Positions 5,972 through 6,804 of a DNA stretch of 6,804 bases are shown here, piece after piece; position 1 is the stretch's first letter; every line of letters begins with the position of its first letter. This stretch comes from Pseudomonadota bacterium (lineage in GTDB: Bacteria; Pseudomonadota; Gammaproteobacteria; DAOUQR01). Where the stretch lies: contig DAOUQR010000058.1 of the NCBI GenBank assembly GCA_030625525.1, positions 1 through 6,804 of the forward strand, in the 5' to 3' direction. The notes beneath the pieces are model-generated. The model searched no databases, was not told where the DNA came from, and saw nothing but the letters and a program-made list of their open reading frames with translations. Both the position numbers and the translations under genes were made by a program.

Positions 5972-6804
5972 TTAGCTCGCCGTAGCGTCGCTGACCTGGG
6001 CCATGACTTCAGAAACAAAGTCATCCTCTTTCTTCTCGATGCCCTCACCCACTTGATAACGAATAAATTCCGTCACCTTTGCATTGTGCTGCTTGAGTAA
6101 ATCGGCCACTGTTATATTTGGATCTTTAACAAAGGCTTGGCCTGTTAAGCTCACTTCAGCCAAGGTTTTTTTCAAGCGTCCAACGATCATTTTTTCAATA
6201 ATCTCAGCAGGTTTACCTGACTTCTCAGCTTGAGCACGAAAAATTTCTTTTTCTTTTTCAATGTAGTCCTGAGGAACATCATCCGCATTCACAACAATAG
6301 GGTTACTCGCAGCGATATGCATCGCGATATCTTTCGCTAAACTTTCATCACCACCTTCAAGGGCAACTAGGACACCAATCATGCCGCCATGCGAATAACT
6401 ACCGATAACACCGTTAGATCTTATCGCGCCAATGCGACGAATTTGAATGTTCTCACCGATTTTAGCCACTAAGGTTTGTCTGGCTTCTTCAACACTCGCA
6501 TCACCATCAGCAATTTGCAAATTGGCCAATTGTGCAACGTCAGAAATTTCAGCATTCAATGCTGTTTTTGCCGCTTTCTTAGCAAAAGCCAAAAAGTTTT
6601 CGTCACGAGCAACGAAATCAGTTTCACTATTAATTTCAACGATAACCGCGTATTTTTTATCATCGGTTGTTGCGATAAGTAAAGCGCCTTCAGCAGCCAC
6701 TCGGCTCGCTTTTTTATCGGCTTTCGCTTGACCAGCTTTACGCATTTCTTCAATGGCTTTATCGATATCACCATCGGTTGCTTGCAGTGCTTTTTTGCAC
6801 TCCA
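5972..6804 (-). CDS. tsf: elongation factor Ts (5' end beyond right edge)
   Basis: EF-Ts is the nucleotide exchange factor of EF-Tu: it expels GDP so that EF-Tu can bind GTP and aminoacyl-tRNA. The frame stays open to the right edge. The first visible residues, [14 protein letters not shown] then [10 protein letters not shown], match the end of the N-terminal UBA-like domain, so only about 20 residues are missing and the Met codon at 6745 is internal. About 276 residues are visible (E. coli 283 in full). The key motif [11 protein letters not shown] is intact; its Asp-Phe pair reaches the magnesium site of EF-Tu. IGENIQIRR, then AMHIAASNP in the core and [13 protein letters not shown] with [11 protein letters not shown] near the C-terminus are also typical. 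The gene ends 5 bp before a strong terminator. rpsB is expected just outside the window. Confidence 0.98.
   Translation of the reverse strand, partial: ECKKALQATDGDIDKAIEEMRKAGQAKADKKASRVAAEGALLIATTDDKKYAVIVEINSETDFVARDENFLAFAKKAAKTALNAEISDVAQLANLQIADGDASVEEARQTLVAKIGENIQIRRIGAIRSNGVIGSYSHGGMIGVLVALEGGDESLAKDIAMHIAASNPIVVNADDVPQDYIEKEKEIFRAQAEKSGKPAEIIEKMIVGRLKKTLAEVSLTGQAFVKDPNITVADLLKQHNAKVTEFIRYQVGEGIEKKEDDFVSEVMAQVSDATAS

Noticed and set aside
6556..6774. Minus-strand 72-residue frame inside tsf
   Set aside because: It is an out-of-frame reading of tsf, whose protein motifs are continuous across this segment.

Overview
The window carries a stretch of the conserved gammaproteobacterial cluster rpsB-tsf-pyrH-frr-(dxr)-uppS-cdsA-(dxr)-rseP-bamA. 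Every gene except one lies on the minus strand. Read in the direction of transcription (high to low coordinates) the order is: tsf (5' end beyond the right edge), an intrinsic terminator, pyrH, frr, one plus-strand gene facing the other way, uppS, cdsA, rseP, and the N-terminal third of bamA, which runs off the left edge. Gene order, protein motifs and a moderate-to-low GC content (judged by eye, A/T-rich spacers) point to a gammaproteobacterium. dxr (MEP isoprenoid pathway) is missing from both places where it usually sits. Legionella and Coxiella use the mevalonate pathway instead, so a Legionellales-type organism is a reasonable guess, but the window alone does not prove it.

Region 5972-6804 is tsf (EF-Ts). 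It is followed by a strong hairpin plus a T8 tract, 16 nt before the pyrH start. pyrH and frr overlap by ATGA and are translationally coupled. Region 3858-4634 holds a plus-strand gene for a spermidine-synthase-like Rossmann protein. It converges on frr with only 8 bp between the stop codons and diverges from uppS across an 82-bp spacer. Region 839-3775 is uppS-cdsA-rseP, tightly packed: uppS and cdsA overlap by 80 bp, and cdsA and rseP are about 20 bp apart. bamA follows rseP after 45 bp.

The minus-strand genes serve two linked jobs. tsf and frr are translation factors (elongation and ribosome recycling) and pyrH supplies UDP for nucleotides and cell-wall sugars. uppS, cdsA, rseP and bamA build and guard the envelope: undecaprenyl carrier lipid, CDP-diacylglycerol for phospholipids, the site-2 protease of envelope stress signalling, and the outer-membrane protein insertase.

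There is no gene-free stretch over 300 bases, and I saw no tRNA, rRNA, CRISPR array, insertion sequence or attachment site. I do not see a new multi-gene system. The points most worth a second look are the antisense SpeE-like gene where dxr might be expected, its apparently leaderless promoter overlapping the uppS promoter, the uncertain uppS start, and the terminator pressed against pyrH.
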